Shown piece after piece: positions 9,125 to 16,622 of a DNA stretch of 64,000 bases (positions are counted from its first letter, which is position 1; each line of letters begins with the position of its first letter). Made by a program: the position numbers and the translations under genes. Source of the DNA: an uncultured bacterium (lineage in GTDB: Bacteria; Bacillota; Bacilli; Lactobacillales; Lactobacillaceae). The stretch lies in the NCBI GenBank assembly GCA_905214235.1, contig CAJMLF010000002.1, forward strand, positions 49,698-113,697, in the 5' to 3' direction. A model generated the notes under the pieces. The model saw only the letters and a list, made by a program, of their open reading frames with translations, was not told the DNA's origin and did not search any database.

Positions 9125-9185
9125 CCCATAAAGGTCTTTAATGGTGTCGTCACAACATTCCATTAGAAAGAAGGACCTTTATGGG
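9125..9185 (+). promoter_or_regulatory. Fold-back covering the transposase start
   Basis: CCCATAAAGGTC (9125-9136) is perfectly complementary to GACCTTTATGGG (9174-9185), which holds part of the ribosome site and the ATG; an inner TAATGG (9139-9144) / CCATTA (9160-9165) extends the hairpin. RNA reading in from outside the IS would bury the start codon, the known self-limiting device of several IS families. Confidence 0.6.
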
Positions 9186-10104
9186 CACCACTATTTTATC
9201 ATTTGAAGACCGCATTGTCATCGAAACGCTTCGTCATGAAAAGCGATCTCTTCGATATATCGCTGATTACCTGGGCTTTAGTAAGACTACTATCTTTAAT
9301 GAAATTCACCGGTTAAAGGGTGAATACCATGCGACTAGTGCGCAAGCCGACCACGAAACTAAACTTAGTTATCGTGGCCGGAAATGCTCATTAACGGTTA
9401 ACCTCAAACGACTAATCGAAGAAAAGATCAAGGTCCAAAAATGGTCAATTGAACAAGTAGCCCATGTGGTTATGATCGCCTATAAGACTATCTATAACTG
9501 GGTTGATCAAGGCCTCTTAGAGATTAGCTTAACTGACTTACCAGATCATGGTATTCGCCGTAAGCGGGCTAAAGAAACTCGTGGTACTTTTAGTCATGGT
9601 CGTTCGATTGAAGATCGTCCAGCTGAAGCTTCTGATCGTAATATTGCAGGTCATTTTGAAGCTGATACGGTTTTATCTGGTAAGCGCAAAGGTCAAGCAG
9701 TAGCTACGTTTGTCGAACGCAAGAGTCGCCTTACTATCGTTAAACGGCTTGATGGACGAGATAGCACTTCAATGACTAAGGCTATCCTTGAATTAGCTAA
9801 TCAATTAGGAACTAATCTCAAAACACTGACAGTTGATCACGGGAAAGAGTTCGCCAACTACCAATCAATTGAGGGGCAGACCGGTGTACCGCTGTATTTT
9901 GGCCATGCCTATTCCCCACATGAACGTGGCAGTAATGAGAATCGTAATCGAGTGTTGCGCCGCTTTATTCCCAAAGGTCAACCAATTGAAGAGATTAGTG
10001 ATGATGAGTTAATTCAGATTAACTGGTATTTGAACTCACGGCCACTCAAATGTTTGAACTGGCGATCACCAATTGAGATCTTCTTGCTTAATCTACGTCA
10101 CTGA
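9181..10104 (+). CDS. IS30-family transposase
   Basis: 307 residues. The N-terminal helix-turn-helix region (SLRYIADYLGFSKTTIFNEIHRLKG, about residues 20-45) binds the IS ends; the C-terminal integrase core carries the DDE triad in FEADTVLSGK (first Asp), TVDHGKEFANY (second Asp) and NENRNRVLRRFIPKG (Glu about 33 residues later). The spacing is that of IS30. AAGGA stands just before the ATG. No frameshift or internal stop, so it may be active. It catalyses cut or copy-out and insertion of the element at 9083-10131. Confidence 0.93.
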   Translation: MGTTILSFEDRIVIETLRHEKRSLRYIADYLGFSKTTIFNEIHRLKGEYHATSAQADHETKLSYRGRKCSLTVNLKRLIEEKIKVQKWSIEQVAHVVMIAYKTIYNWVDQGLLEISLTDLPDHGIRRKRAKETRGTFSHGRSIEDRPAEASDRNIAGHFEADTVLSGKRKGQAVATFVERKSRLTIVKRLDGRDSTSMTKAILELANQLGTNLKTLTVDHGKEFANYQSIEGQTGVPLYFGHAYSPHERGSNENRNRVLRRFIPKGQPIEEISDDELIQINWYLNSRPLKCLNWRSPIEIFLLNLRH

Positions 10105-10168
10105 ATTTGTTCAAGTTATTTATTGCAATCTGCCATTTCCTAAAATTGACATTTTTTAGAATTTTGTA

Positions 10169-10197
10169 TTGACTTCCACTGGTGAAACCGCTATCAT
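10169..10197 (+). promoter_or_regulatory. Strong promoter downstream of the IS element
   Basis: TTGACT (10169-10174), exactly 17 bases, TATCAT (10192-10197). It reads into the short unit ending in the terminator at 10257-10286. Confidence 0.65.
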
Positions 10198-10203
10198 AAT
10201 AGT

Positions 10204-10286
10204 TGCAAGGTATTAAGTATTTACCTTCTAATCAATTCTCTTTCTCTCTTATGCCAATCACCGTCATCGCGACGGTGATTTTTTTG
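10204..10286 (+). ncRNA. Candidate small RNA or transcribed leader
   Basis: From the promoter above, transcription would begin near 10204 and meet a strong terminator (stem ATCACCGTC 10257-10265 / GACGGTGAT 10271-10279, then seven T) after about 83 bases. There is no convincing coding frame. The middle holds the pyrimidine run CTCTTTCTCTCTT (10238-10250), which could pair with purine-rich ribosome binding sites. It could instead be an attenuated leader of the gene at 10331. No Rfam family is recognised. Confidence 0.45.
10257..10286 (+). terminator. Intrinsic terminator of the small transcript
   Basis: Nine-base perfect stem with a five-base loop followed by TTTTTTT. Confidence 0.8.
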
Positions 10287-10330
10287 TTTTTTATCGCTAT
10301 AATTGACTAGGTAAGAAGGGGGAACATACT

Positions 10331-10642
10331 TTGGAAAAGCAACACGAAGTTTTAACACTAATTGAAGAGATTACCCGAAACGACGGGAGCACCTACTACG
10401 AGATTGGTAACATGGTCCATAACGGACGGGCCGAACTGGCAGCGGAACGCGGTTTCATTAAGGAGGTCCGGATCCTCCAGCTGAACATCCCCCACTCACG
10501 TAACGTCGCCAAGTATGAGGACTACATCAACAGTCACTACAAGATGCAGGACGAGTCGATGGACCACTGGGAAGAATGGAAACGGACGCCCGCGATGGAT
10601 AAGGTGGTCGCCGATATTTTGAAAGAAAACCACATCGGTTAA
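10331..10642 (+). CDS. Hypothetical protein, 103 residues
   Basis: I do not recognise this family. The start is TTG at 10331 with GAAGGGGG about 8 bases upstream; no ATG gives a better fit. The protein is acidic and soluble, with no transmembrane segment or signal peptide: MEKQHEVLTLIEEITRNDGS, then ELAAERGFIKEVRILQLNI, then a charged helical C terminus (DHWEEWKRTPAMDKVVADIL). Codon use matches its neighbours, and a terminator follows at 10711-10760. It stands alone between the IS30/small-RNA region and oatA. Confidence 0.6.
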   Translation: MEKQHEVLTLIEEITRNDGSTYYEIGNMVHNGRAELAAERGFIKEVRILQLNIPHSRNVAKYEDYINSHYKMQDESMDHWEEWKRTPAMDKVVADILKENHIG

Positions 10643-10710
10643 GATGACTGGCGCAGGCTTAACAGAGCACCAGCGGCAAAGAAAGTAAGCCCGGTGTCCT
10701 TTAATTATCA

Positions 10711-10760
10711 AATAAAGCAGGAAAAGGGAAATTTTTTCGCCTTTTCCGGCCTTATTTTTT
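10711..10760 (+). terminator. Terminator after the 103-residue gene
   Basis: GGAAAAGG (10720-10727) / CCTTTTCC (10740-10747), extended by outer AT pairs and followed by TTATTTTTT. Confidence 0.75.
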
Positions 10761-10833
10761 GTGAAAGGGCTATACACCAGTCATTTCAGCCAGTATAATT
10801 TTATGAGGATTACAAAAAGTGGAGGTTGTTGAA

Positions 10834-12669
10834 ATGAGATCAGCTAGGCGTAGGCAGCGTCAATATATTACTGGCATTGATGGTCTACGTACGTTGGCGG
10901 TATTGGGGGTCATTGTTTACCACCTTTTACCAAATGTACTGCAAGGGGGCTACTTGGGGGTTCCCCTTTTTCTGTTGATATCCGGTTACTTTGTTACTTA
11001 CCAGATATCCAAGCACCTAATGCAAGACGGTTTCTTTGATATTCTGGCATTCTATAAGCGCCGGTTTAAGCGTCTTTATCCAGTCCTAATTGCAATGCTG
11101 GTTTTGACAACAGCGTACATTACCCTGTTTGCCCGGCCGCTTTTGCACCACATTAAGGCGATTGTCCTCACTAACCTGCTGTGGGTCTATAACTGGTGGG
11201 AGATTAAAAATGGTCAGTCCTACTTTGACCAATTTGGCGGAATCTCGCCATTCACACACCTGTGGACCCTGGGAGTGGAAGCTCAGTTCTACTTACTGTG
11301 GCCGCTAATTTTGATTTTGCTTTTCCGTATTCTGGGAAAGAAGAAACGGGTGGCCCGCGTGGTCCTTTTACTGGCAATTGCCTCGGCGGTTGAAATGGCT
11401 CTCCTCTATGACCCGGCAAATATTAACCGGGTCTACTACGGGACCGATACCCGGGCCTTCTCCCTCCTGTTAGGGTCTTGGCTGGGCCTTACCTGGCCAC
11501 TAAACCGCCTGCGGAAAAACCTGATCCAGTCCGACATAAACCTACTGAATGGGTTAGGAATTGCTTCCATCATAATCACGATTATTGGTTTCTTCACCCT
11601 GAACGGGCAGAACCCGGCGACCTACCGCGGGGGGATGTTCTTCTACAGCTTCGTTGGTATGATCACCACGGCGATGATTTTGCACCCGGGCGCCAGTATG
11701 AACCGGTGGATGACCAACCCGGTATTCACCTGGATCGGCAAGCGGTCCTACGGGATTTACGTTTACCAGTATCCGGTAATGGCCTTTTATGAACGGGCGA
11801 TTCATGTCGGTGTCCACCCGGTTATTAATTCACTAATCGAGCTGGTGATTATCGGGGTCGTTAGTGAGCTTTCCTACCAGCTTTTGGAAAAGCCGCTGGC
11901 CCACTATGATTGGACAAATATTAGACAAGACTTACATAGTATTAAGACAATTTCGCTTCAGGGAGGAATTAAAATGGCCTTTAGTGTTATCGCATTGGGA
12001 ATTGCCCTCTTCGGCTTGAGTCAACCAGACCACCAGCCTGCGAAGACGGCGGTCCAGGTCCGGATTGAACATAACCACCAGCTTGCTGCCCAACATAATA
12101 AACAGCTTGCGGAGGGGAAGAAGACGTCAACGGAGAAGTCCGGCAAACTGGAAAAGAAGTACAACCTGACTGCTCAGCAGGTTAAGGCACTGAAGAATAC
12201 CAAGGTTACGGCGATCGGTGATTCGGTAATGGCCGATGCCGCCAATAGTATTCAGGAATTAATGCCCCAGGCCTATGTTGATGCCAAAGTTGGCCGCCAG
12301 GGTTCAGAAGCGCCCGCAGTCATTAGCCAGTTAAAGTCAGATGGGCACCTGAATAAGAACGTGGTGCTGAACCTGGGAACGAACGGGGCAATGACCAAGG
12401 AGACGGTCAACGAGATCTTGTCTGGGATTGGTTCCAACCGGCAAGTCTACTGGCTGACCGCCCACGTGCCAACCAAGCCATGGCAACAGACCGTTAACCG
12501 GGAAATCAAGGCCGCAGCCAAGAAACATAAGAATGTCCACGTGATTGACTGGTCAGCAGAAAGCAACAACCACGCAGACTGGTTTGCTGATGATAATGTT
12601 CACATGGATGAACAAGGAAACATTCACTACACGCGGATGGTTGCTAAGGCAATTTTGAATCACCAGTAA
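10834..12669 (+). CDS. oatA: Acyltransferase-3 / SGNH peptidoglycan O-acetyltransferase
   Basis: About 611 residues. The first 380 form an acyltransferase-3 membrane domain with ten or more helices, opening with ITGIDGLRTLAVLGVIVYHL and VPLFLLISGYFVTY; a further helix (about 385-405) leads to an extracytoplasmic SGNH esterase-like domain with VTAIGDSVMADA (GDS serine), NLGTNGA (Asn block) and DWFADDNVHMDEQG (Asp-x-x-His). This is the OatA layout: it carries acetyl across the membrane and places it on MurNAc, raising lysozyme resistance. GGAGG at 10820-10824 falls on the in-frame GTG at 10819, so ATG 10834 is the start. A different OAT-type polysaccharide acetylase is possible. Confidence 0.8.
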   Translation: MRSARRRQRQYITGIDGLRTLAVLGVIVYHLLPNVLQGGYLGVPLFLLISGYFVTYQISKHLMQDGFFDILAFYKRRFKRLYPVLIAMLVLTTAYITLFARPLLHHIKAIVLTNLLWVYNWWEIKNGQSYFDQFGGISPFTHLWTLGVEAQFYLLWPLILILLFRILGKKKRVARVVLLLAIASAVEMALLYDPANINRVYYGTDTRAFSLLLGSWLGLTWPLNRLRKNLIQSDINLLNGLGIASIIITIIGFFTLNGQNPATYRGGMFFYSFVGMITTAMILHPGASMNRWMTNPVFTWIGKRSYGIYVYQYPVMAFYERAIHVGVHPVINSLIELVIIGVVSELSYQLLEKPLAHYDWTNIRQDLHSIKTISLQGGIKMAFSVIALGIALFGLSQPDHQPAKTAVQVRIEHNHQLAAQHNKQLAEGKKTSTEKSGKLEKKYNLTAQQVKALKNTKVTAIGDSVMADAANSIQELMPQAYVDAKVGRQGSEAPAVISQLKSDGHLNKNVVLNLGTNGAMTKETVNEILSGIGSNRQVYWLTAHVPTKPWQQTVNREIKAAAKKHKNVHVIDWSAESNNHADWFADDNVHMDEQGNIHYTRMVAKAILNHQ

Positions 12670-12681
12670 GGAGCGACGGTC

Positions 12682-13143
12682 GTGGCTGAGGATGAACACT
12701 TACTAGACCAGGCAATCGACCTTTACCTAACCGGGTTAAAGGGACTCGGTTCCTTTATCTCTGAGCCCTCGGCAGCTTTTTCCCTGTCTTTTGAGCAATA
12801 CTTGATTCTACGCAGTATTGTCCACCAGCCGGGAGTAAAGCTGATGGACATTGCAAAAGAACGGGGGGTCACCCGGAGTGCCGTCTCCCGGCAGCTGAAG
12901 GTCCTGTTGACAAACCACTACGTTATCCAGAAAAAGGACCCGGCAGACCGGCGGCGCCAGTCTTTGGTAGCAACGCCAGAGGGGAAAAAGGTGGAAGGGC
13001 AGATTGCCCAGCGGGTTAAGAAACGCTTTAGCAACTGGCTAACCATCTTTGGCACGGAGCGGGGGGCCAAACTTTTGGACCTCCTTTCCGCATTTAACCA
13101 ACAGATTGTCCAGGCAAACAAGGAGAAGGATGAATCAAAATGA
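12682..13143 (+). CDS. MarR-family transcriptional regulator
   Basis: 153 residues with a winged helix (LMDIAKERGVTRSAVSRQLKVLLTNHYVIQKKDPADRRRQSLVATPEGKK): recognition helix then the wing with the DxRR motif. GTG start with AAGGAG 8 bases upstream, 12 bases after oatA. Its stop overlaps the start of the HAD gene by four bases (ATGA), so the three genes probably form one transcript. Ligand and targets are unknown; neighbouring genes are natural candidates. Confidence 0.85.
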   Translation: MAEDEHLLDQAIDLYLTGLKGLGSFISEPSAAFSLSFEQYLILRSIVHQPGVKLMDIAKERGVTRSAVSRQLKVLLTNHYVIQKKDPADRRRQSLVATPEGKKVEGQIAQRVKKRFSNWLTIFGTERGAKLLDLLSAFNQQIVQANKEKDESK

Positions 13144-13946
13144 TTAAGATGATTGCATTAGACCTTGATAACACGCTGCTCAACAGTAAGAAGGAGATTT
13201 CACCGCGTAATGAGGCGGTCTTGAGAAAACTCCACCAACAAGGAATCCACGTTGTCCTGTGCACGGGGCGGCCAATCAACGCCATCTGGCCCTACATCGA
13301 GCAGTTGGGGCTAACCGAACCAGATGACTACACGATCACCTTCAACGGGGGCCTGGTAATCAATAACCGGACGAAGGACCACCTGTTTGAAATGGGGATG
13401 GACAAGCATGACCTGGCACCATTATTACACTTCGTCAATGCCCACCATATTCCGTTAAATGTTTTGGACTTTGACCAGGTTTTCGAGCTGAATGACTTCC
13501 CCGGCTCAATCTACCGGTCAGTTCTGAAACACATTAAGTTCAGGAATATTAAGGCGGCCCAGCTGCCGGGAGAGACCTTTAGCAAGGCCGTAATGGCAAT
13601 TTCACCAGAAAAACTCACACCAATCATCAAAGAACTTCCGGCCGACCTGAAGAAGCATTATCACGCCGTGCAGTCACAGGCAATGATCATGGAGTTCCTG
13701 CCGATTGGAGTTAATAAGGCGGCTGGCCTTAAGGTCCTGCTCAAGCACTTCGGTGACGACTTCAGTAACCTGATGAGCTTTGGGGATGCTGACAACGACC
13801 TCGAAATGATTGAGGCGGCCCGGCAGGGAATTGTCATGGCCAATGGTTTGCCGGCAGTCAAGAAGGCCGCCACGGCGATTACCGACTCGAATGATGATGA
13901 TGGTGTGGCCACGTATTGTGAACGTTTCTTTGCAACACAACTGTAA
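13140..13946 (+). CDS. Cof-type HAD hydrolase (sugar-phosphatase-like)
   Basis: 268 residues. HAD motif I is ALDLDNTLLNSKKEI (two catalytic Asp), motif II is VLCTGRP, and motif IV is MSFGDADNDLEMIEAA. The type IIB cap lies between (about residues 85-190). The family removes phosphate from sugar phosphates, FMN or pyridoxal phosphate; YidA-like proteins are closest by eye. Translationally coupled to the MarR gene. A long terminator follows at 13970-14024. Confidence 0.85.
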   Translation: MIKMIALDLDNTLLNSKKEISPRNEAVLRKLHQQGIHVVLCTGRPINAIWPYIEQLGLTEPDDYTITFNGGLVINNRTKDHLFEMGMDKHDLAPLLHFVNAHHIPLNVLDFDQVFELNDFPGSIYRSVLKHIKFRNIKAAQLPGETFSKAVMAISPEKLTPIIKELPADLKKHYHAVQSQAMIMEFLPIGVNKAAGLKVLLKHFGDDFSNLMSFGDADNDLEMIEAARQGIVMANGLPAVKKAATAITDSNDDDGVATYCERFFATQL

Positions 13947-13969
13947 TATAAGCGCAAAAAAGATAGTTA

Positions 13970-14024
13970 AAAAGGCAAAAATCCGCGGAATCTCAAGGAT
14001 TCTCCGGAATTTTTGCCTTTTTTT
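13970..14024. terminator. Terminator after the HAD gene
   Basis: Long interrupted stem: AAAGGCAAAAATCC on the left with GGAATTTTTGCCTTT on the right and an inner GGAATC/GATTC pairing, followed by a T run; A-rich on the other side. Confidence 0.75.
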
Positions 14025-14122
14025 AGTTGAATTTTGAAGATTTTATGAAAAAGTTAGGGAAACTGAAAAATCCTGTCCTAATGGCTTTTGCCGCCCTTCT
14101 TGAAAACGCTGGGGTAGTCAAT

Positions 14123-14191
14123 ATTACAATCAAGTAACATTATATTGGCGAAATGGGGGAAAGCGAAAAGAAGCTGTTACAGGCTAGTAAT
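14123..14191. promoter_or_regulatory. WalR-like boxes upstream of the LysM gene
   Basis: On the minus strand 14139-14123 reads TGTTAC-N5-TGTAAT, a full match to the WalR (YycF) consensus TGTWAH-N5-TGTWAH. A second, degenerate copy TGTTAC-N5-AGTAAT is on the plus strand at 14175-14191. The rest of the 316-base gap before the LysM gene shows no other gene or structure beyond the HAD terminator. Confidence 0.4.
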
Positions 14192-14263
14192 ATTCACCGT
14201 GTACCATAAGAGCTGTTGAATGAACGAAATAAATCAGAATGATAAAGGATGGTTGTTTAGTTT

Positions 14264-14860
14264 ATGAATACTAAGAAAAACTTTGTAAAAGCTTTTGCTA
14301 CTCTTGGGGCTGTAGCCTTGGGTGTTACTTCAACAGCAGTTGTTGCCAACGCCGACATGGTTTACACCGTAAAAAGTGGTGATACCCTTTCGAGTATTTC
14401 TTACAAGTTCGCTAAGGACAACAGTTTGATTAACGAAATTGCGAAGGACAATAACTTGTCAGATGTTAACCACCTGCAAGTTGGTCAAAAGCTACTGATT
14501 AAGGGTGATGGGGAAATCTCGACGATGAATACCCAAAATACGCAGGCTACCCAGACAAATAATGCCCAACAAAACAAGGACAACACGACTGGTGACAATA
14601 CTGCGGACAAGGCTAGTCAATCCAATAACCTTTCCAGTGCTGAACAAGCAGCGAAGGAATGGATTGCCCAACACGAGTCTGGTGGCAGTTACACTGCCCA
14701 AAACGGTCGCTACTATGGTCGTTACCAGCTTGACCTGTCTTACCTTGGTGGTGACCTTTCACCACAGCACCAAGAAGAGGTTGCTCAACAATACATGCAA
14801 AACCGTTACGGCTCATGGCAAGCGGCCCAGGCCCACTGGGAAGCCAATGGCTGGTGGTAA
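14264..14860 (+). CDS. Secreted LysM peptidoglycan-binding protein with transglycosylase-like C terminus
   Basis: 198 residues: Sec signal peptide (about 1-30, ending VVANADM), LysM domain (YTVKSGDTLSSISYKF to LQVGQKLLI, about 33-78), an Asn/Gln/Thr-rich linker (about 85-125), and a C-terminal domain beginning EWIAQHESGGSY and containing NGRYYGRYQL and WEANGWW, like the short transglycosylase domains of Lactobacillus wall-associated proteins (the early Glu in HESGGSY is the likely catalytic residue). It probably binds and trims peptidoglycan. Possible WalR boxes upstream fit a wall-remodelling role. Confidence 0.85.
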   Translation: MNTKKNFVKAFATLGAVALGVTSTAVVANADMVYTVKSGDTLSSISYKFAKDNSLINEIAKDNNLSDVNHLQVGQKLLIKGDGEISTMNTQNTQATQTNNAQQNKDNTTGDNTADKASQSNNLSSAEQAAKEWIAQHESGGSYTAQNGRYYGRYQLDLSYLGGDLSPQHQEEVAQQYMQNRYGSWQAAQAHWEANGWW

Positions 14861-14871
14861 TAAATCTTACG

Positions 14872-14899
14872 AGGATCGTGCGACGGCGCGGTCCTTTTT
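14872..14899 (+). terminator. Terminator of the LysM gene
   Basis: AGGATCG (14872-14878) / CGGTCCT (14889-14895), then TTTTTA. Confidence 0.65.
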
Positions 14900-14914
14900 A
14901 CTATGCGATTAAGA

Positions 14915-14936
14915 CTAAGTATGATATGATACTTAG
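14915..14936 (+). promoter_or_regulatory. ssrA promoter -10 within a perfect dyad
   Basis: TATGAT (14925-14930) is placed about 13 bases before the tmRNA 5' end. It is enclosed by CTAAGTAT (14915-14922) and ATACTTAG (14929-14936), an 8-bp perfect inverted repeat with a six-base centre. Confidence 0.5.
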
Positions 14937-14942
14937 TGTAAC

Positions 14943-15315
14943 GGGGATGTTTTTTGGATTCGACAGGTATAGGTCGAGTTTCAACTGCGTTTCGAAGGTT
15001 GCGTCTTCGTAAAAACGCTCAGTTTTAAATTATAACTGCAAACAATAATTCAAACGCTTACGCATACGCTGCCTAACAAGTAGCGCGCGTAGATCTACTT
15101 CGGGTTCGTCCATGATGCGAATGTAGGTTTTATATGTTAGTGGACTACGCTTCCTGCTCCCGTTTGAAGCAGTAAGAAGAGACCAATCAAACTAGCTAGC
15201 CATGGTTGCCCTGATCAACGGCGTTTTGACTAGTGAAGCTTAAATAGTTGAGATACGAACGTAGAGGTTGAAATGGCGATATGCTTGGACACGGGTTCGA
15301 CTCCCGTCATCTCCA
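14943..15315 (+). ncRNA. ssrA: Transfer-messenger RNA
   Basis: The 5' end GGGGATG pairs with CATCTCC at 15308-15314 (discriminator A15315; CCA not encoded), and the 3' T-arm GGGTTCGACTCCC is present, together forming the tRNA-like part. The resume codon GCA at 15038 opens the tag reading frame ANNNSNAYAYAA and stops with TAA at 15074-15076. tmRNA rescues stalled ribosomes with SmpB and marks proteins for degradation by the hydrophobic tag end. Length 373 is typical. ssrA genes are frequent integration sites, and the sequence just downstream looks like an element scar. Confidence 0.95.
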
Positions 15316-15735
15316 TTGTGGGGTATCAACGAATTTTATTAAATATCGAAATGTTGATATACCAAGTCTTTAGGCTGACTGGATTATAAATGGGTTGCAT
15401 AAAATTTTCATGAATTGTAGCCAAAATGTAGCCCAAAAATTAATATAGTTGTTGGGCGTGACTGTCACTAAAAAGTGGCAGCTTTTATTTTTGTCTATAA
15501 TAAAAAAGTGCACTGGCTACCACCAATGCACCAAGTAAGGAGTTGATACCCTTGAGGGTGTACTCTGTTGCACTTGACTGGTGGTATATTGCCGTACACC
15601 AGAACAAGAGCGTTACCGTCTAGCTTCGGCTGGACGGTTTTTCTGTATCGCTAGCTCCCATTTGAACAACTAGCAAATAGCCCCTTACACTGTTTTGAGC
15701 CCGCTGGCTTTCAAAAGGGGCGGGGAAAAGTATAT
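15316..15735. other. Integration scar downstream of ssrA
   Basis: No gene in this stretch. It holds, in order: two 11-base-spaced direct repeats TGTAGCC(C)AAAA (15416-15438); a plus terminator CTGTCACT/AGTGGCAG (15462-15481) with T run; a minus terminator GTGCACTGG/CCAATGCAC (15508-15531) with A run at 15502-15507; and a stem ACCGTCTAGC/GCTGGACGGT (15615-15638) followed by TTTTTCTGTA. The same series, in the same order and with partly identical sequence, flanks tRNA-Glu at 56054-56256 where a phage-like element is integrated. I read it as the left-over end of a related element. Confidence 0.6.
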
Positions 15736-15738
15736 AAT
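15733..15738 (+). promoter_or_regulatory. -10 box of the pdxK operon
   Basis: TATAAT within GTATATAATGATGG, about 33 bases before the start of the pyridoxal kinase gene; no good -35. Confidence 0.4.
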
Positions 15739-15770
15739 GATGGTTAAGCTAAGAGAAAGAGGTGGCCCAG

Positions 15771-16622
15771 GTGACAGTTAAACCAACTTTAGTAATTGAA
15801 GACTTTACTGCCCTGGGACAAATCTCCATGGTGGCAGCGACAACGATCCTTCAAGCGATGGGGCAGTCAACTGCTCTGTTACCTACCGCGGTCCTTTCCA
15901 CGCAGACGGAGGGCTTTGGCCAGCCCGTTGCTATTGATACTCGGCGTTGGCTGCCACAAGTTATTGACCATTGGGACCGCGCCGGACTTGTCTTGGATGG
16001 CGCCGTGATTGGCTACCTGGGAAAACCAGCGCTGGCCAATTCAGTTGTCCAGATTCTTGACCACTATCATCCCCAAATCCGGGTAGTTGACCCGGTAATG
16101 GCCGATGAGGGCCAGATGTACCCCGGCCTTTCATCAAAGCTTCCTAGTGCGCTTAGGGAGCTGTGTAAGCGGGCAACGGTAATTACGCCCAACTGGACGG
16201 AATCGTGTCTCTTGGCGGGCAAACAACCGCGGGAATTCAAGGCGGACCACTTACCGGCCCTAATCACTCAATTACGCGCAGCGGGTATCTCTGCGGCCGT
16301 GGTAGTAACAGGAATCGTCAGGGGGGACCGGGTCAGCTGTTGCCTCTGTTCTGCAGACGGCTATCAATGGTATGATTCGCCCCGCCGTCCCGGACACTTT
16401 TACGGGAGCGGGGACGCCTTTGCTGCCTTGTTGTGCGGGTACCTGACACAGGGGTGCCCACTAGAAATGGCGGTAAAAAAAGCCAGTCAAGCGCTAGCGG
16501 TTGCTATTGGGGCCACCCAACCCCTAAATAACCACGACCGGCAGTACGGAATGAAGATGCAAAAACTACTTGCTTACCTATCAAGGGAGGACGAGAATTG
16601 TGAAAACGCAGCAAACCACTAA
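15771..16622 (+). CDS. pdxK: Pyridoxal/pyridoxamine kinase, PfkB-like
   Basis: About 283 residues. Family marks: VIEDFTALGQISM at the N terminus, VVDPVMADEGQMY in the middle, VITPNWTESCLLAG, and the C-terminal anion hole FYGSGDAFAALLCGYL with catalytic Asp. This layout fits pyridoxal kinases rather than ThiD, though HMP kinase activity is not excluded. AAAGAGG overlaps the in-frame GTG at 15762, so the GTG at 15771 is preferred. The next gene, an ECF S component, begins inside its 3' end, which suggests linked salvage of a B6 vitamer. Confidence 0.75.
   Translation: MTVKPTLVIEDFTALGQISMVAATTILQAMGQSTALLPTAVLSTQTEGFGQPVAIDTRRWLPQVIDHWDRAGLVLDGAVIGYLGKPALANSVVQILDHYHPQIRVVDPVMADEGQMYPGLSSKLPSALRELCKRATVITPNWTESCLLAGKQPREFKADHLPALITQLRAAGISAAVVVTGIVRGDRVSCCLCSADGYQWYDSPRRPGHFYGSGDAFAALLCGYLTQGCPLEMAVKKASQALAVAIGATQPLNNHDRQYGMKMQKLLAYLSREDENCENAANH

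Larger units (their letters stand above)
9083..10131 (+). mobile_element. IS30-family insertion sequence
   Basis: Terminal inverted repeats of about 24 bases with five mismatches: left 9083-9106 (AGATTGTAAA...TTGAACA), right 10108-10131 (complement of AGATTGCAAT...TTGAACA). They enclose one full-length transposase with intact DDE motifs. The unit is about 1.05 kb, the standard IS30 size. I could not find a convincing 2-3 base target duplication. It sits between the glmS terminator and a promoter-terminator unit and interrupts no gene. Confidence 0.85.

Noticed and set aside
9080..10135. Target-site duplication of the IS30 element
   Set aside because: Flanks next to the inverted repeats do not give an unambiguous direct repeat of 2-3 bases.
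13810..14037. 75-residue plus-strand ORF over the end of the HAD gene
   Set aside because: Out of frame with the HAD gene and runs through its terminator; no family and no ribosome site.
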